From Thermoflexales bacterium (GTDB lineage: Bacteria > Chloroflexota > Anaerolineae > Fen-1058), in NCBI GenBank assembly GCA_030834835.1, contig JAUQXD010001394.1, forward strand, positions 1 to 5,229: 5,229 nt of DNA, given 5' to 3'. The notes under the pieces are model-generated. The model did not search any database and was not told where the DNA came from. It saw only the letters and a program-made list of their open reading frames with translations. The translations under genes and the position numbers were made by a program. Each line of letters begins with the position of its first letter. The stretch's first letter is position 1. This document shows positions 4,596 to 5,229 of the stretch, piece after piece.

Positions 4596-5229
4596 AGTAG
4601 AAGAGACTGCCGCGACCGACTTCGCTTTCCACGCCCGTCTGCCCGCCCAGCTTCTCGGCGATGCGGCGCACGATGGACAGGCCCAGCCCATGCCCCTGAA
4701 TCCGCTGGGTATGCAGCCGCGTGAACTCGGTAAATAACCGGGCTTGCTGTTCAGCGGTCAGACCCGCGCCATTATCGCGCACCCAGTAGCGCACCATGTC
4801 GCCGGTTTGATCGGCCCCCAGTTCGACGCGGGGCGAAATGCCGCCATACTTGATGGCGTTGCTGATGTAATTACTCCAGATCTCCTCGATCCACGGTGCA
4901 TGCCCGATAGCCCGGGGCCAGCTATCCGGGACAAGGATTTCGGCGCCAGTTGCCGCGACCAGATCGGTGAAGCGCTCCAGAGTCTCGGCCACAATCGCCC
5001 GCATATCCAGCACGCGGACATCGACCTCATCCATCTTGCGCACACTGGCCAACAGGAGCAGTTCTTTCACGATGCGCCCCATTTTGCGGGTGGTCTGCGA
5101 CATCCGCGGCAGGATGTCGCGCAAATCGTCGTGCGCCAGTTGCTCAAAGTTCTCTTCCAGTATCTGGCTGAAGCCCATCACGATGCTGAGCGGGCTGTTG
5201 AGATCGTGCGCCACCGTGTGCGCAAACGC
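4528..5229 (-). CDS. Sensor histidine kinase, C-terminal part
   Basis: Read leftwards, the frame is open from the right edge to TGA at 4530-4528, giving 233 visible residues. The sensor part and true start lie outside the window; the GTG at 5214 falls within the H box and is not a believable start. Visible in order: H box HTVAHDLNSPLS with phospho-acceptor His at visible residue 8, DHp helices to about 65, N box EIWSNYISNAIKYG (116-129), G1 box VRDNGAGL (150-157), F box LFTEF (165-169), and G2 box GHGLGLSIV (179-187). This is a complete HisKA plus HATPase_c core, so autophosphorylation should be possible. After the usual end FYFTLPA (210-216) comes a 17-residue Ala/Gln/Ser-rich tail encoded over the oxidoreductase's 3' end. 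No response regulator is in view. What it senses cannot be stated. Confidence 0.95.
   Translation of the reverse strand, partial: AFAHTVAHDLNSPLSIVMGFSQILEENFEQLAHDDLRDILPRMSQTTRKMGRIVKELLLLASVRKMDEVDVRVLDMRAIVAETLERFTDLVAATGAEILVPDSWPRAIGHAPWIEEIWSNYISNAIKYGGISPRVELGADQTGDMVRYWVRDNGAGLTAEQQARLFTEFTRLHTQRIQGHGLGLSIVRRIAEKLGGQTGVESEVGRGSLFYFTLPAAAQQAQPESNQSTARPV

Overview
The window looks like the end of an environmental (metagenomic) bacterial contig. Its first 16 bases match the 3' end of the Illumina TruSeq adapter, so the left edge is an assembly edge rather than biology. The DNA is GC-rich in genes, with short low-complexity intergenic stretches built from CAATGA/CCAATTTA-type units and a 100-bp imperfect palindrome. 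From memory, such intergenic DNA together with a HisRS of the RGLAYYTG / GFAMGDVV type suggests a Chloroflexota (Anaerolineae-like) or other non-proteobacterial lineage. That assignment is an inference, not a demonstration.

Layout, left to right: (1) 17-732, the C-terminal part of a PIN-like nuclease-family protein, cut at the contig edge. A degenerate attC-like inverted repeat at 776-822 follows it. (2) 858-1250, a Rid-family (YjgF/YER057c/UK114) protein of 130 aa. (3) 1271-3078, a histidine-decoding locus made of a consensus promoter, a 20-codon His-rich leader peptide (7 His in 8 codons), a terminator/antiterminator pair, hisS (histidyl-tRNA synthetase), a 100-bp inverted repeat, a second promoter and tRNA-His(GTG). 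(4) 3086-3155, an AT-rich inverted repeat. (5) 3195-4595, an FAD-dependent monooxygenase/epoxidase-like protein. (6) 4528-5229 on the minus strand, the C-terminal part of a sensor histidine kinase, running off the right edge and overlapping the oxidoreductase tail-to-tail by 68 bp.

The most interesting system is the hisS control region. The leader peptide MKTITGAPI-HHHHH-T-HH-LMS starts only about 3 nt after the predicted transcription start, so it is nearly leaderless. Downstream lies a 10-bp terminator hairpin with a U tract, and a mutually exclusive 8-bp antiterminator can form between 1380-1387 and 1420-1427. The geometry fits classical ribosome-mediated attenuation. Ribosomes stalled at the His codons would leave the antiterminator arm free, whereas a ribosome at the leader stop codon would cover it. 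Such attenuators are well known for his biosynthetic operons of gammaproteobacteria and, for a synthetase, in the pheM-pheST case. A His-leader attenuator on hisS, placed next to the cognate tRNA gene, is unusual and worth testing. The other genes show no evident functional link to this locus.
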